Origin: Cephalopachus bancanus
Lineage: Eukaryota; Chordata; Mammalia; Primates; Tarsiidae
DNA length: 64,000 nt
Assembly (NCBI GenBank): GCA_027257055.1
Contig: JAPVLO010000276.1
Span: forward strand, 1,178,001 to 1,242,000
Reading direction: 5' to 3'
A program made the position numbers and the translations under genes. Below, piece after piece: positions 32,172 to 44,345 of this stretch (position 1 is the stretch's first letter; each line of letters opens with the position of its first letter). Under the pieces are notes generated by a model. The model saw only the letters and a program-made list of their open reading frames with translations. It was not told where the DNA came from and searched no databases.

Positions 32172-32965
32172 CCCTGCTAGGGGGTGGGGAGGGCCTGAGG
32201 ATGGCTGATGTGGGCCCATTGCCCCTTCCCCAGCCATCAGCGGGGGTGGCAACCCCCATCTGAGGCCTTAGTTCCCTCCCTCCCAGCTCCTCTGGACCCT
32301 CGGACTCCATCTGCCATGACTGTGAAAGGGGTATGGCATGGCAGGGGGTCACTAACTCGTGAAGGCAGTCCCCACCCCCACCCTGTGCCTTCCTTGGGAC
32401 AGAGACAGATAAAGGGACTCCCTCCAGACTTGCAGCCCTCCCATCCTGCCTCTCCCCTGAAGGTTTCACTTCCAAACTGCCAAAATGTGATGGCCTGTGA
32501 CCTTTCTGTTGAACTGTTTAAAGGTGTAGACCCTGAAAGGAGTCTGCCTGCAACGCCCCCCCTCCCCACATGCAACTCCCCCCCACACACACACATTGGG
32601 AAGGCGCTGACCCCTCAGTACCTTCCCACTTCCTAATAAGGACCATAACCCCCAGAGAGGGAGCTGTTAGGGACCGAGGCTACTGCCCCTGGACAATTAC
32701 AGCACATTCTTCTCACTCTGGCCCCAGGGCCGACCGGGGGTGGATGTAGACCTCCCACCACTGAGACAGACCACCTGTGCCTTTCCCCAGACCTGGACTT
32801 TGCGGCCAGAGCAGACGCCAGCTCTTTCTCCCTCTAAAAAGAAATATTTTTGTAAGGTTCTGGGACAGGGAGGGAGCATGAAGTACGAGGAAAACTTGAA
32901 TTCCAGATTTTTAATGCAAAGTATTTATCATTTGTACCAGAAATAAAAGTTTAAGTTTTTACTTG
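32172..32965 (+). other. OAF: OAF 3' untranslated region
   Basis: No reading frame continues. The stretch ends at an AATAAA signal and contains a (CA)-rich patch at about 32585. The cleavage site is estimated from the signal position; the exact end is uncertain by about 15 bp. Confidence 0.75.
32942..32947 (+). terminator. OAF: OAF polyadenylation signal AATAAA
   Basis: Canonical hexamer 770 bp after the stop, followed by a T-rich and TTGATTG stretch (32955-32975) where cleavage would be expected. Confidence 0.8.
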
Positions 32966-33174
32966 ATTGACAACTCTAGACTGGGCGTTCAGAACAAACT
33001 TTTGGCCAATGCTGCCACCTGGTGTCAGAAGTGTCTCTTTACTCGATCAATGAGCAATCTTAGGAACAACTTCTAAAGCACCTACTGTGTGCTCCACCAC
33101 TTGAGAGAGGAAGTGGGAAATGACGTCATTAAGGAAGGATATGATAAAACTTCTGCACTCAAGAAGATGAGACA

Positions 33175-33310
33175 GGTAGGGAGTGATAGCTCATACCTGT
33201 AATCCCAGCACTTTAGGAAGCCGAGGCAGGAAGATCCCTTGAGTCCAGGAGTTCCAAGACCAGCCTGCACACATAGTGAGACTTCATCTCAAAAAAAAAA
33301 AAAAGAAAAA
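33175..33310 (+). mobile_element. Free Alu monomer-like element
   Basis: A single arm followed directly by a poly-A tail and then the next Alu. Confidence 0.75.
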
Positions 33311-33606
33311 GCTGGGCGCATTGACTCACACTGGTAATCCCAGCACTTTGGTAAGCGGAGACCAGAAGATTGCCTGAGCTCAGGGATTCAAGACCAACCT
33401 GGGCAACTTGGCGAGACCTCTTCTGTACAATAAATCAAAAATTTAGCCAGGCATGGTGGCGCACACCTCTAGTTCCAGCTACTTGGAAGGCTGAGGTGGA
33501 AGGATCGCCTGAGCCCAGCAGGTTGAGACTGCGGTGGCCATGAGCATGCCACTGCACTCTGTCATGGGTAACAGAGTGAGACTCTGACTCAAAACAAAAA
33601 AAAAAG
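33311..33606 (+). mobile_element. Alu
   Basis: Full dimer starting right after the monomer's A tail; decayed left arm. Confidence 0.92.
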
Positions 33607-33664
33607 ACAAGCATAGATGCAACTATAGTAAGCCAGTCAGTAATAGCCAGTACTAAGACAAAGT

Positions 33665-33885
33665 ATAAGATTGAGTCTTGGAACCAGACTTCAGATCTGG
33701 AGTCTGCTACTTACTTGCTGTGCAGCCTTGGGTCGTTACTTTACTTCTCTGCTCCCCAGCTTCCCCAACTATAAAATGAGCCTACTGGTGACTCAAGTGA
33801 AATTCTTGCATGTCAAGTGCCTAGCACATAGGGAGTGCTCCCTGTGCTCGCTGTTATTATTAATATTGTTACTATTAGAAAAACA
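33665..33885 (+). mobile_element. MIR SINE
   Basis: tgctgtgcagccttgggtcg, ccaactataaaatgagccta, cctagcacatagggagtgct: nearly full length. Confidence 0.75.
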
Positions 33886-34649
33886 GACATTCCCACATCT
33901 GTAAATCTGGGACAACTAGGTCAGTCATCTGGAAGATTCTTCACTTCCAAAACATCTTCCTGCATAAAGAGGCTATAATAGGAAGGGCTGGGTAGGGTGC
34001 TGGAGAGTTTGAGAAGCAGGGCTGTGCAGGCTGCATTTAGTGGGGAAGGCTTGGAAAGAGGGGGCATGACGTGAGGCTGGCAGAGGGTAACAGTTTGACG
34101 AGGTGGAGGCAGGAGTGTTTCAGGGACTAGGAAAAGTTTTGTGGGCTCCCCAGGAGACCCAACTTTCTTAGGAGGGAGAAGAGAGGGAGCATTGGATCCT
34201 TCCTTGGAGGGAGAGAGGTTTGCAGGGGTTCCCTTTTCTCTGTTCCCCAGCCCGCCCAGAATGGGCTGCTGCTGCCCCTGTGCAGGCCAGAGGGTGGTGG
34301 AAGCCAGGCTTGCTTGGCCTTGGTCAAGCTGCAGTCGGTGGGGAGGTTCCTTCCAGGTGGGCCTGCCTCCTGTCTGAACCTGTTTTAAAGGACCAGCTTC
34401 GGCTTAGCTGGGGGATGAGGGGAGGAGCTGCCCCCACCCAAGGCCTTTCCCTCCTTCCCTCCTATCAAATCTGGGACCTCCGTCCTGAGCCCCAACCCGC
34501 AACTGCTGCTCCAGGCAGGGGAGGGGATACCTGGAGAGGCCTCTCCCACCCTATGTGTGTGCCTTTAGTGCTGGAGGTGGAGTCCCCACATCCTCCATAT
34601 ACCCTCCCTATTGACTTCCAAAAATAATGCTTTTTTAAAAAGCAATGTT

Positions 34650-34956
34650 GGCCAGGCACGATGTCTCATGCCTATCATCTCAGCACTTTGGGAGGCAGAG
34701 GCGAGAGGATTGCCTGAGCCCAAGGGTTCGAGCCCAGCCTGGGCAACCTGACAAGACCTGGTCTCTGCAATAAATCAAAAAATTAGCCAGGCGTGGTAGC
34801 ATGTGCCTGTAGTTCCAGCTACTTGGAGGACTGAGGTGGAAGAATCACCTAAACCCAGTAGGTCGAGGCTGTAGTGGCCGTGAACGTGTCACTGCACTCC
34901 AGCCTGGGCGACAGAGTGAGACTCTGTCTCAAAAATAAAAATAAAAATAAGAAACA
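34650..34956 (+). mobile_element. Alu with 13-bp perfect target duplication
   Basis: AAAAAGCAATGTT-type duplication at 34637-34649 and 34957-34969. The tail is (AAAAT)n. Confidence 0.95.
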
Positions 34957-35411
34957 AAAAAGCAATGTTTTCAAGACTTGGTGTATTTTTCTGACCATCC
35001 TTGACAAGCACCTCTAAGCCTTCCTGTCCCCTGCAGTGAGGGGGGCTCTGGACACCATCACTACAGACATCCCTATCCTGGGTCCCCTCCTGATCTTAGG
35101 GGACAGGGATGACAATTAAGATTCCCTGAGACGTTGGGGCTGACTTCATATTCTGCAAAATGGATGCCTCCTGTAGGGGCCACATTCCAGGGGCCAAGTA
35201 ATAGTCCACTATTTCAAACTATGTTCCTACCCACCTCAGCCTCACTATCACTGTGCCTGACATTTCGCCATGAGTCATTTCTCTGCTTAGATTCCCATCA
35301 GAACTACTTGGGACTTGTTAAGATAGATGTAGATGGTCAGCTATTTGAGAAATGCTGAGATAAGAGTTTCCTATCCTCAGGGGGCCTTTGCGGCCATGTG
35401 AAAACACCTGT

Positions 35412-35590
35412 GATTAGCCAGGTGTGGCGGGAGCATGCCTGTAGTCCCAGCTACTCGGGAGGTTGAGACAGAAGGATAGCCTGAACTCAGGAGGTCAAGG
35501 CCACAGTGAGCTGTGATTATGCTCCTGCACTCCAACCTGGGTGACAGAGTGAGACCCTGACTCTAAATAAAAAATAAAAATTTAAAAAAC
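35412..35590 (+). mobile_element. Alu right-arm fragment
   Basis: Begins at GATTAGCCAGGTGTGGCG; no left arm precedes it. Confidence 0.85.
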
Positions 35591-35599
35591 ATCCATGAG

Positions 35600-35815
35600 A
35601 GGTAATATCAGTACTCATTTCTCTGTGCATGTTAGGGCTTAACAAAGTGTTTTCATATAAATTAGCCTATTGGCTCCTCATACTGATTCTGTAGCATTTT
35701 ATAGATGTGGTTCACCTATAAAATTCCGTGACGTGCCCAAGTTCAGACAGCTAGCTAGAACAGAATTTCAGGGGTTAGATCTGACCCCCTGGGCTTCTTA
35801 CCCTGTGCTGCCTCC
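35600..35815 (-). mobile_element. MIR SINE
   Basis: Decayed; attttatagatgtggttcac and ttcagacagctagctagaac mark the core. Confidence 0.5.
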
Positions 35816-36399
35816 TATCCCAAAAGGCTTTATCAGGTGGGCCAGCTAGAATCTCAGGCAGCGCAGCTCACCCACAGGAGGGCGACATGGACTGGATGGG
35901 ATGAGAAGGTGTACAGAATGTGGACAGAGTGTGGAATGTAGGGGGACAGAGTGTCCAAAGCTTCCCTGGGACCAGAGTTGGCAGGAGCAGGCTCCCAATC
36001 GGTCCTCTTTGTGAAAGTAAGCAAAGAGCCCTCCAGGAAGACCGGAAACCCGGCCCTCTGGTTTTTTTTTTGGGGGGGGGTCCCCCTTTATATGTACAGA
36101 AAGAGAAAGAGAGTCTTATTTTAAGGAATTAGCTTACTGGATTTGGGGGTCTGGCAAGTCAAAAATCCTAGCAGACTGGCAATCTGTCAGCTCAGGCAAA
36201 AGTGGATGTTGTAGTCCAGAGTCTGGGATTTGTAGGGCAGGGCAGCAGGTTGGAAGCTCAGACAGGATTTCTATGTTATAGTCTTGAGGATTCTTTCTTC
36301 AGGGAACCTCCATGCTTGCTCCTAGGGCCCTCAACTAACCGGATAAGCCCCCCCTCCCACATTATGAGGATAATCTCTTTCACTTAAAGTCAACGGCTT

Positions 36400-36586
36400 C
36401 AAGGGCAGAATCAGCAGATGCTGGTCACTGCTAGGAGAGGAAGGGTGGGGGGGCACACGGTAACATACCGAGTATCTGGTCCACTTTCAGGGAGACAGGA
36501 CCACCTAGAAGTCCAAACTTCACCTGCATGCAACCTACTTATGTAGTTAATCCCCACTTGTACCCCACAAATATATATATATATAT
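36400..36586 (+). mobile_element. Very short L1 3' end insertion
   Basis: 187 bp with an (AT)n tail, between AAAGTCAACGGCTT (36386-36399) and AAAGTCAACTGCTT (36587-36600). Related to the 3' UTR of the L1s at 24154 and 26900. Confidence 0.85.
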
Positions 36587-36603
36587 AAAGTCAACTGCTT
36601 GAC

Positions 36604-36866
36604 GCCAGGCATGGTGACTCATACCTATAATCCCAACATGTTCGGAAGCTGAGTGAGGCAGGAGGATCGCTGGAGGCCAGGAGTTCGAGACCAGCCTGGG
36701 CAACATAGCAAAACCCTGTCTCGACAAAAATATTTAAAAATTAGCCAGGCACAGTGACTCGCTACTAAGAAAACCCTTGAATCCAGGAGTTTGAGGCTGC
36801 AATGAGCTATGATGGCACAACTGCACTCCAGCCTGGGCAACAGAGAGGGAGACCCCGCCTCTAAAA
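36604..36866 (+). mobile_element. Alu with internal deletion
   Basis: The segment between the linker and the middle of the right arm is shortened. Confidence 0.88.
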
Positions 36867-37455
36867 AACCAAAATGTCAACTGATTGTAAAGGTGAATCA
36901 CATCTACAAAATACCTTCACAGAAGAACCAGTGTTTGACCAAACAGCTGGGCACCAGAATCTAGCCAGATGGCATATAAAATTAGGCACCACACCTGCCA
37001 TCACTTGGTATTATCATTAAATATTCGCCTTCTGACCAGAGAGAACATGGTAGCATTCCAGAGCATATTCTCAGTATCAACTCTTGGCTGTAGCCAGGGG
37101 ACAGCTGAACTGGCTATTCCCCTCTCCTCCCTCCACCCTGGCATGTGCTTGAGGAGGCTGGCCTCTGCATCACTGGGCTTCCTCTTCTGACTTCAGCCAA
37201 TGAGAAGTGCCTCAGATGGGAGGTAGAATGAGAGAGCAGTGGGGATCAAGTTCCCTGGTCCTCGCTGCTTCTGCACCACACCTGTGGCATTGGCCTCATT
37301 CCCTGAAGTCTCCAGACCTTCTTCACTCCTGTCCCACTGCCTCCCTCTCTCACCTCTTCAGACCTGGCTTTTCAGTGCCACTCTTCTTGGTGCTGGTTCC
37401 CTTAAGTCCGCTCACGCTTCTGCCCATAAGTGACATCATCATTAAAGGCACTGTG

Positions 37456-37766
37456 ACTGGGCGTGGTGGCTCACGCCTGTAATCCCAACACTTTGGGAAG
37501 CTGAGGTGGGAGGACTGCTTGAGCCTGGGAATTCAAGACCAGCTTGGGCAACATAGGAAGACCCCAATTCTACAAAAAATTCAAAAAAATTAGCCGAGTG
37601 TGGTGGCACATGCCTGTAGTCCCAGCTACTCAGGAGGTTGGGGTGAGAGGATTGCCTGAGCCCAGGAGGTCGAGGCTGTGGTGAGCAGTGATTGTGTCAC
37701 AGCACTCCAGTCTGGGCAAAAGAGTGAGACCTCGACTCAAAAAAATTCAATAGTAATAATAATAAG
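37456..37766 (+). mobile_element. Alu, J-like
   Basis: Keeps the ancestral GGCTCACGCC A box, unlike the young lineage copies. Confidence 0.93.
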
Positions 37767-38354
37767 GGACGCTGAGTTGATTCTGTTTTCCTGCATAGGC
37801 TCTGACTGTAACCACAGTGGTCCCAGCTGGTAAAAGGTTTGATGGTAGAAGGGAAGTTGTCAAAAGCAGGGATGGAAAGCATGGGCTCACTTGGCAGGGA
37901 TGAGGTACAGAACTTCTCTGTGGAAAAGGGGCTTCTGGTGGAGCAAGGGAAAGATGGGCCCCAAGCAGGCTCAGGACTCTGCCTCTCAGTGCGGTGTCCA
38001 CACCCCCTGGGATGGCCCTGGCTCCTGCTGTGTGTCACCCTGTGAAGCAGTCCCTACTCCTAAGCAAGGAGAGACAGGATGTAGAAACATTCCACTCCAG
38101 CTCCCTGCTCTCCAACACTGCAGGAGACAGGAGCCCTGCAAGGACCACCACACCACCCCCTGACCTGCCTGGCTCCCTATCATGACAGAAATCACAACAG
38201 CCCTTCTTCCCGACCCCAAGGCTCTGAATCCCAGCCCATCTCCCTTCCTCGGGACCCACCTCTCTGGGGAAATTGTCCCCTCTCTTTCTCTTCCATCTCT
38301 CTCTTTCCTGCTTCCTCCCCCATTGGCCCTGAGAAAATTCAAATCTTTCCTATC

Positions 38355-38637
38355 TTTTTTTTTTTTTGAGTTGAAGTCTCACTCTGTTGCCCAGACTGGA
38401 GTGCAGTGACCGCTCCCGGGCACCACAGCCTCGACCTGCTGGGCTCCGGCGATCCTTCCGCCTCAGCCTTCCAAGTAGCCGGAACTACAGGTGTGCGCTA
38501 CCATGCCTAGCTGATTTTTTGATTTATTGTAGAGATGAGGTCTCGCTTCCCAGGCGGGTCTCGAACCCACGGGCTCAGGCAATCCGCTCACCTCAGCCTC
38601 CCAAGGTCGCGGGATTACAGGCTGAGCCACCGAGCCG
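38355..38637 (-). mobile_element. Alu, left member of inverted pair
   Basis: Young lineage type in reverse; its 5' end abuts the next Alu's 5' end with no spacer. Confidence 0.94.
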
Positions 38638-38940
38638 GGGCCGGGCTGGGCTCATTGGCTCAGCCTATAATTCCAGCACTTTGGGAGGCCAAAGTGAAAG
38701 GATTGCCTGAGCCCGCGGGCTCGAGACCCACCTGGGCAACTTGATGAGACCTCATCTCTACAATAAATCAAAAAAATTAGCCGGGCGTGGTAGCAAGCAC
38801 CTGCAGTTCTGGCTACTTGGAAGACTGAGATGGAAGAATCGCCAGAACCCAGCAGGTCGAGGCTGTGGTGGCTGGGAGCGTGCCACTGCACTCCAGTCTG
38901 GGTGACAGAGTGAGACTCCAACTCAAAAAAAAAAGAACAA
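38638..38940 (+). mobile_element. Alu, right member of inverted pair
   Basis: Forward copy, linker ACAATAAATC followed by AAAAAAATTAGCC, joined head to head with the Alu at 38355-38637. Confidence 0.94.
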
Positions 38941-38946
38941 AACAGT

Positions 38947-39244
38947 GCTGGGTACAGTGGCTGATGCCTGTAATCCCGACACTTTGGAAGGCCAAGCAAG
39001 GAGAATTCCTTGAGCCCATGAGTTCAAGACCAGCCTGTGTAACATAGTAAAACCTTATCTCTACCAAAAAAAAATGTTTAAATCAGCCAGGTTGGTGGCA
39101 CACGCCTGTAGTCCCAGCTACTCAAGAGGCTGAGGCAGAAGGATCACTTGAGCCCAGGAGGTTGAGGCTGCAGTGAGCCACGAGAACACCACTGCATTCC
39201 AGCCTGGGTGACAGAGTGAGACCCCCAGTCAAAAAAAAAAAAGA
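38947..39244 (+). mobile_element. Alu, older
   Basis: Third Alu of the cluster, tandem with the previous one and more diverged. Confidence 0.92.
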
Positions 39245-41430
39245 GCCAAATAAAAATATCTCAAGCCTAAGTCCCTCTCTACCTCTGCTCTATTTCTCTC
39301 TCCCTCAGTGACAAACCTTCTGCCGGCATCCTGCTCCCCAGCAATTCCCAACTTCGAATCACTACTCCAGGCTATGCTGCGATCAGCTGTGATGTGTGTT
39401 GCAAGTCATCTGTTCCCAAACTGGTGAACTGTTTCCACTTGAGTCGGGGCAGATTCAAGGTCCTCATGTGGACACCATCACCCTCACTCTCTCATGCTTT
39501 TTCACCTCTTGTTCTCAGTTTTTTCCTGAATTTCACAGGGTTCCCCAAATGTTCCACTCACCCTTGTGGCATATGTTTGCTCGCTTTGCTTTTCCCATCC
39601 TAGCTGAGCACCTCAGTTTTGATGTTCCTTCCTCCAAGAAATTTTCCCCAATGTCCCCAGATTTGATGAAGGTGTGCTCACAGCAGGTCTCCCTAGCACT
39701 CTCTGCCTTCCTGTTAGAGCTCATGCCACAGGATGAAGAAAGCATCAACCCACTGTAAGCTTCCTGAGGGTAGGGACAGTGTCTGTTACTAGCTATAGCC
39801 TAATACAACTCCAGTGGGTGCTCCATCCTGCTGTAAATAGATGAATGGCCACTGATCTCCCTCAGGTGTGAATGTAGGGTTGGCATGCAGCTCCAGAAGG
39901 CATTATGGGAGGTAGGACATTTAAACTGGCAGAGCTGTCCAGAAATAGAACAGACAGCACAATAGGCTGGGAGCTGCAGTCACAGCATCATCTGAGCAGA
40001 CCCAAGCCAGACTTCACCTGGGGTTCCATGGTCAGGTCTGACCTTTGATGGGGAGCAGGGGCTAAAAGACCCCAAAATGGCCTGAAACTAAAATTTAATT
40101 TCTCCGGCTTGCCTAGAACTGGGGCCCTCTCCTGTGGCTCCCCCAGAAATGGATGGGCATTCCTGGTGAGACCTCTCCCAGGTCGGTGCAAGAGTCAGGG
40201 TTACATGCCCAAGACCACAAGAGGGCGTGCTGGGCCTAGACTTGCCCTGAGTGTGCAGGTAGACCAGGAAGGTTACCTGGGAGAGCCAGCAAAGGGCGGG
40301 CTGAGGCCAGGCTCTGTTGAAGGTGTGATTAGAGAAGTCCAGCCCTGGCCCAACGCTGGTCTCATGGCCAAAAAAGTTGATTGGGAGACAGAGTTGTTGT
40401 TTTAAAATTAAATCATGAAAAATAAAATAATATGCATGTTATAACTATTAGCTGAACGTTTAAGTGCAAAATGGACAAGGAATTTGTGTGTACTCCCCCT
40501 CAACATGGATGCAGGCTGGGTACTAGGGGAGGGGAAGATGTCCCCCAGGTGGGGGTGGGGAGTATTCAGGATTATGAATATTGGGATAGGAAACAACTCT
40601 GTGTCCTGACTCCAGTGTCCCCTCCCGTTCACTCCCCAGACACAGTTGCTTTATTCTAGTTCCCAAAAAAACCTCTCATCTTGTCACCCTGACACTAACT
40701 CCCTCCACCCGGTTCTGCAAATGCCTTCTGGCAATAGTACCATCAGATTTGCTCTGAGGTGTGATTTAAGAGAGGCCTGGAAGTCCTTCCTGGTCTCTAC
40801 CCTGCTTCCATCTGTTTTTTGTTTGTTTGTTTGTTTGGGAAGCCTGAGTTTGGATCTACTCCCTTTCATCACCCCAAGGCAGGGAGTTGACCCCCACCCT
40901 GCATCCCCATGCTCTGGCCCCACGGCCCATCTGGCAGAAGGAAGAAGCTAGAAGGGACTTGTTGCTTGGTGGCCTTCCAGGACGCCTCGCTCTCCACCCT
41001 TCTTCCAGCCCTGACAACTCAATTCAGCTGACATGACAGGAAATGGGAGTGAGAAGCAGGACCTGCAGTTAGGAAGGACACTCTTCTCTGCTCGGGCCCA
41101 CCTCCCTCCTGGCACCGCCCTCTCCAGGGCTATAGACCATTTCCATCCAATGTGGCTGGAAGACGTGCTTGACTCCTAGAGCTTTCTGTTCTTGAAGCAA
41201 AAGAAATTGCTCATATGCTCAAGGAGAAATGGAGCCTGGGGAGCTAGTGACTCCCTTGAGGTGCAGCCAAGGGGCTTAGATGACACTGCGAGAGGACCAG
41301 GAGGATCAGGGGCGGGATCAGAGCTGATCACACTTTCAGAACCACAGCATCCTGGGGTGAGGTTTTGGCGACTCTGAAAAAGTCCTCCAGCTGTTGAGAG
41401 AGGGTGGGGTAAAGGAGGGAGGGAGAGAGC
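39245..41430. other. OAF-POU2F3 intergenic, unique
   Basis: Apart from a GTTTG short repeat (40818-40838) there are no recognisable repeats or genes. Confidence 0.5.
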
Positions 41431-41449
41431 ATTTGCATTTCATTTGCAT
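41431..41449 (-). promoter_or_regulatory. Double POU octamer, 11-bp spacing
   Basis: Two exact ATTTGCAT sites at 41431-41438 and 41442-41449. On the minus strand this reads ATGCAAATGAAATGCAAAT. It lies 3.2 kb upstream of the POU2F3 ATG. Confidence 0.6.
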
Positions 41450-41754
41450 GTAGCTCTTTTGATGTCCAAAGGCACTGAAATTTCCTGTCCTAGCTTCTTT
41501 TTCCCTTTCTTTCTTCTGTTCCTTTCTAACCTCCAGGCAACACCCTATCTCTTTCTCTTCCCCACAGCTTTTCCTCTCCTAGGCTTCACAGGGACTTGGA
41601 GTATCAGGCCCAGGGGGTTGGCACCTTCCCTACCGCTTGCCTCGGGCCTAGAATTCAGGAAGCCGGTTTCGTAGAGACCAGGGGCGCTGGGAAGGAGGGA
41701 GGGATAAATGCACTCCCATTCTGGTTCATCTAATGGAAATGATCAGCAATCAGA

Positions 41755-41803
41755 GAAATAAAGGAAGGGATAAAGGAAGAAATAAAGGAAGAAATAAAGG
41801 TGA
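41755..41803 (+). repeat. GGAAGAAATAAA-type tandem repeat
   Basis: About four imperfect 12-mer units (AATAAAGGAAGA). Confidence 0.8.
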
Positions 41804-42079
41804 TCCATCCCTCTCTCATGTCTCCATACACACATGCCACGCACTGCCCCAGCCTTTTAAGACCCAGGAAGGGCATGTGAAGAGGAACAGGGAAGAGTAG
41901 GTGGGTCTCTGCTGAGCCAGGCCGCTTTCTCTGTTCCCCTTGCCAGGGGCCTCAGGGCCCTCAAATGAGGGGGTCAGAATGACATCTAGGTTCCTTCTGC
42001 CTAAACTCATCTGATAACAGAAGGAAGAAGAGAAGGGGAGGCTCAGATTCAGACATTGAAGAGCAGGATTGACAGCAGC

Positions 42080-42285
42080 GGCCTTGGGGCCTGCAGCCTG
42101 GGTCTCACGTCCCACTCCATCATCCACTAGCTGTGTTAACCTCCCTGAGCCTCAGTTTCCTCATCTATAAAAGGGGACTAATGATTCTACCTAAGATAGC
42201 ATGTATTCGGCATGGAGCACAGTTCTTGATACATAGGAAGCACTCAACCTATATGTATTGAATGAGTGAGTAAATAAATGAATGT
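42080..42285 (+). mobile_element. MIR SINE
   Basis: cactagctgtgttaacctcc, ctgagcctcagtttcctcat, ctataaaaggggactaatga; well preserved. It lies between the two octamer composites. Confidence 0.8.
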
Positions 42286-42580
42286 GAGGGATCTGCCACC
42301 TTCTCCCTACCCTCTCCCACCCTTTGATCCTCCCACCTTCCCACCCCCATATTTGGAGCCCAAAACTGTGCCTTCAACTGTGAACCTCCATGTCCCCCTC
42401 CTCCCCAGGATCCCAGAATCCTAGGCTGCTGGAGTTGGAAGGCCCTTGGAAACCACCATATACAAGCTTTTCTGGCTTTTGGAAAACTAAAGCCCAGAGA
42501 AGAAATGTGACTTTGCACATAGAAAAAAGCAACAGGTCCCAGATATGGTGGTCAGAGATTGAGACCTTCGGTACAGTGTT

Positions 42581-42599
42581 ATGCAAATGATATGCAAAT
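42581..42599 (+). promoter_or_regulatory. Double POU octamer, 11-bp spacing
   Basis: Two exact ATGCAAAT sites at 42581-42588 and 42592-42599, reading ATGCAAATGATATGCAAAT. This differs by one base from the composite at 41431-41449, which is on the opposite strand. It is 2.1 kb upstream of the POU2F3 ATG. Confidence 0.6.
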
Positions 42600-43219
42600 A
42601 GAGATATGAAAATCACAACCACACAGGGGTATATAAGCTGTGTGCAGGCATTTTTCTAGAAGGATGGCAGGTGAGTGCAGTTGTGGATAAGAAATGGACC
42701 TCAGGGAAGGGGCCAAGCTTGAAGTGGAGGAAGGGAAGAAGAGGAAAGGAAGGGACAGAGGCTGAGTGTCCCGAGAGGGATCCCTTGGGTCCCTGGGCCT
42801 CCAGCATGCCTTTGTTGGTCTCTTCCTCCAGCCAGAAGAAACAAGAAGGCTCCCCTCCCTTCTTGCCAGGAGTGGGTGAAGGGGAGGTCAATGTGACTGG
42901 GAGAATGGTTTGTGGACCTGAGGCAGCATTTAAGCACTTCCTATTCCTCTGGGGCCACTGTGGCACCCATGGAACACTTTCTGATATCTCATGTGCTCCC
43001 AGCCTAGCCCAGCAGCTGGGCTGGGAGGTGGGAGGGAGAGGGACTGAATGAAGCAGCCAATCATTATAACCAGGAGGTAGGCTAAGAAAAGGCCCACAGA
43101 ACCTGCCACAATGGAAGTTCAAAACATTGGAGTATCATGGTAATTTACTAAATGATAGATCACTGCTAACTTCAGAAGGAGGGACATTTGCACTGTGCAT
43201 GGAGGGAGTAGAGTGCAGT

Positions 43220-43440
43220 GCTTTTGACCAAGAGCCCTGATGCTTACTGGCTGTGTAACACGGGCAAGTTAAACTCTCTAAGACCCGTCTTCACCATCTA
43301 TAAAATGGAAATAATAATAGTACCATGTACCGGTTATCGTGAGGATTAAATGAGATCTAAAAGCACTAGAGATGCCTTGAAAGCGTTGGTCAGCACAATG
43401 CCTTGCACATAGTGCAGGTGCAATACATGCTGTGTAGTGG
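43220..43440 (+). mobile_element. MIR SINE
   Basis: ttactggctgtgtaacacgg, tctataaaatggaaataata, gtgaggattaaatgagatct, cacaatgccttgcacatagt. Confidence 0.8.
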
Positions 43441-44337
43441 GAAGAACATTGTAGGTAAGGTAGAGAGGCAGAAAAACTCAGGGCCTTCTGTGAGTGGGAA
43501 GTAGTCCTTGGGACTGGGTTAGCACCTGCCTGATGGGTAAAATGAGCTCGAAGAGGTGAAGAACCTTGCCTCATGCCACACAGCTGGTAAGGTGTGTTGA
43601 CAAGGAGTCCTCTCTGGGAAGAAAGGCCAGGCACTACCTTCCAGTCTGCACATGGCCTGTGGGCTCCCATGCAGGTGGTCCCTTGGCTTCTTCTGGACCA
43701 CTTACTGGGCACCGAGGAGAGGAGGACATAGGGTGAGTGGGGCTCAGCTGATGAGTCTCCGATGGGTGCTGCAAAAAGCCCCAGAGGCTGTCATAGAGCA
43801 GCACAGCAACCTGGGACCTGGAGGTGGTGGAGAGGGGCAAGCCAGAAGCAGCCGTCTTCAGTTGGAAAATGTGATAATAAACGGAACCCACCTAGATCCC
43901 CAAACGTTGTGAGGCCACCATGGGGGGGGGAGGTGCTACTTCATCCTATAGAGGCACCAGCTATGAATAGCCCCTACCCGTTTCACAGATGAGTATAATG
44001 AGCTCAGAGAGCGAAGAACCTGGTCTCATGCCACACTGCTGATGAGCGGTTGAGAGTCAGAATTCAAAACCGAACTCTTTCCAGCATAACTTCTCCAAAC
44101 ACTCCAGATTCCTTGCAGCGCTCGCATTTAGAGAGTCTGTCCAAACGGAAGCCCAGGCTCGGGTTGGATGACCTGCCGGGGGGGTTCCTAAAAAGGGCGA
44201 GCCGGACTAGGACCCCGCCCCGCTGCGGGCGCGAGGGACAGGGCCCGCGCGGCCGGGTGGGGGCAGACAGGTGTTCCGCAGGGTCAGACCCGCCCGGCAG
44301 CGCCCCCGGCCCCCTTCCCGGGCCCCCAGCTCCCGGT

Positions 44338-44345
44338 ATGCAAAT
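44338..44345 (+). promoter_or_regulatory. Exact POU octamer ATGCAAAT in POU2F3 island
   Basis: The sequence CGGTATGCAAATGGC sits 318 bp upstream of the POU2F3 ATG as an AT-rich site inside GC-rich DNA. The octamer is the recognition site of POU2F factors, including POU2F3 itself. Confidence 0.6.
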
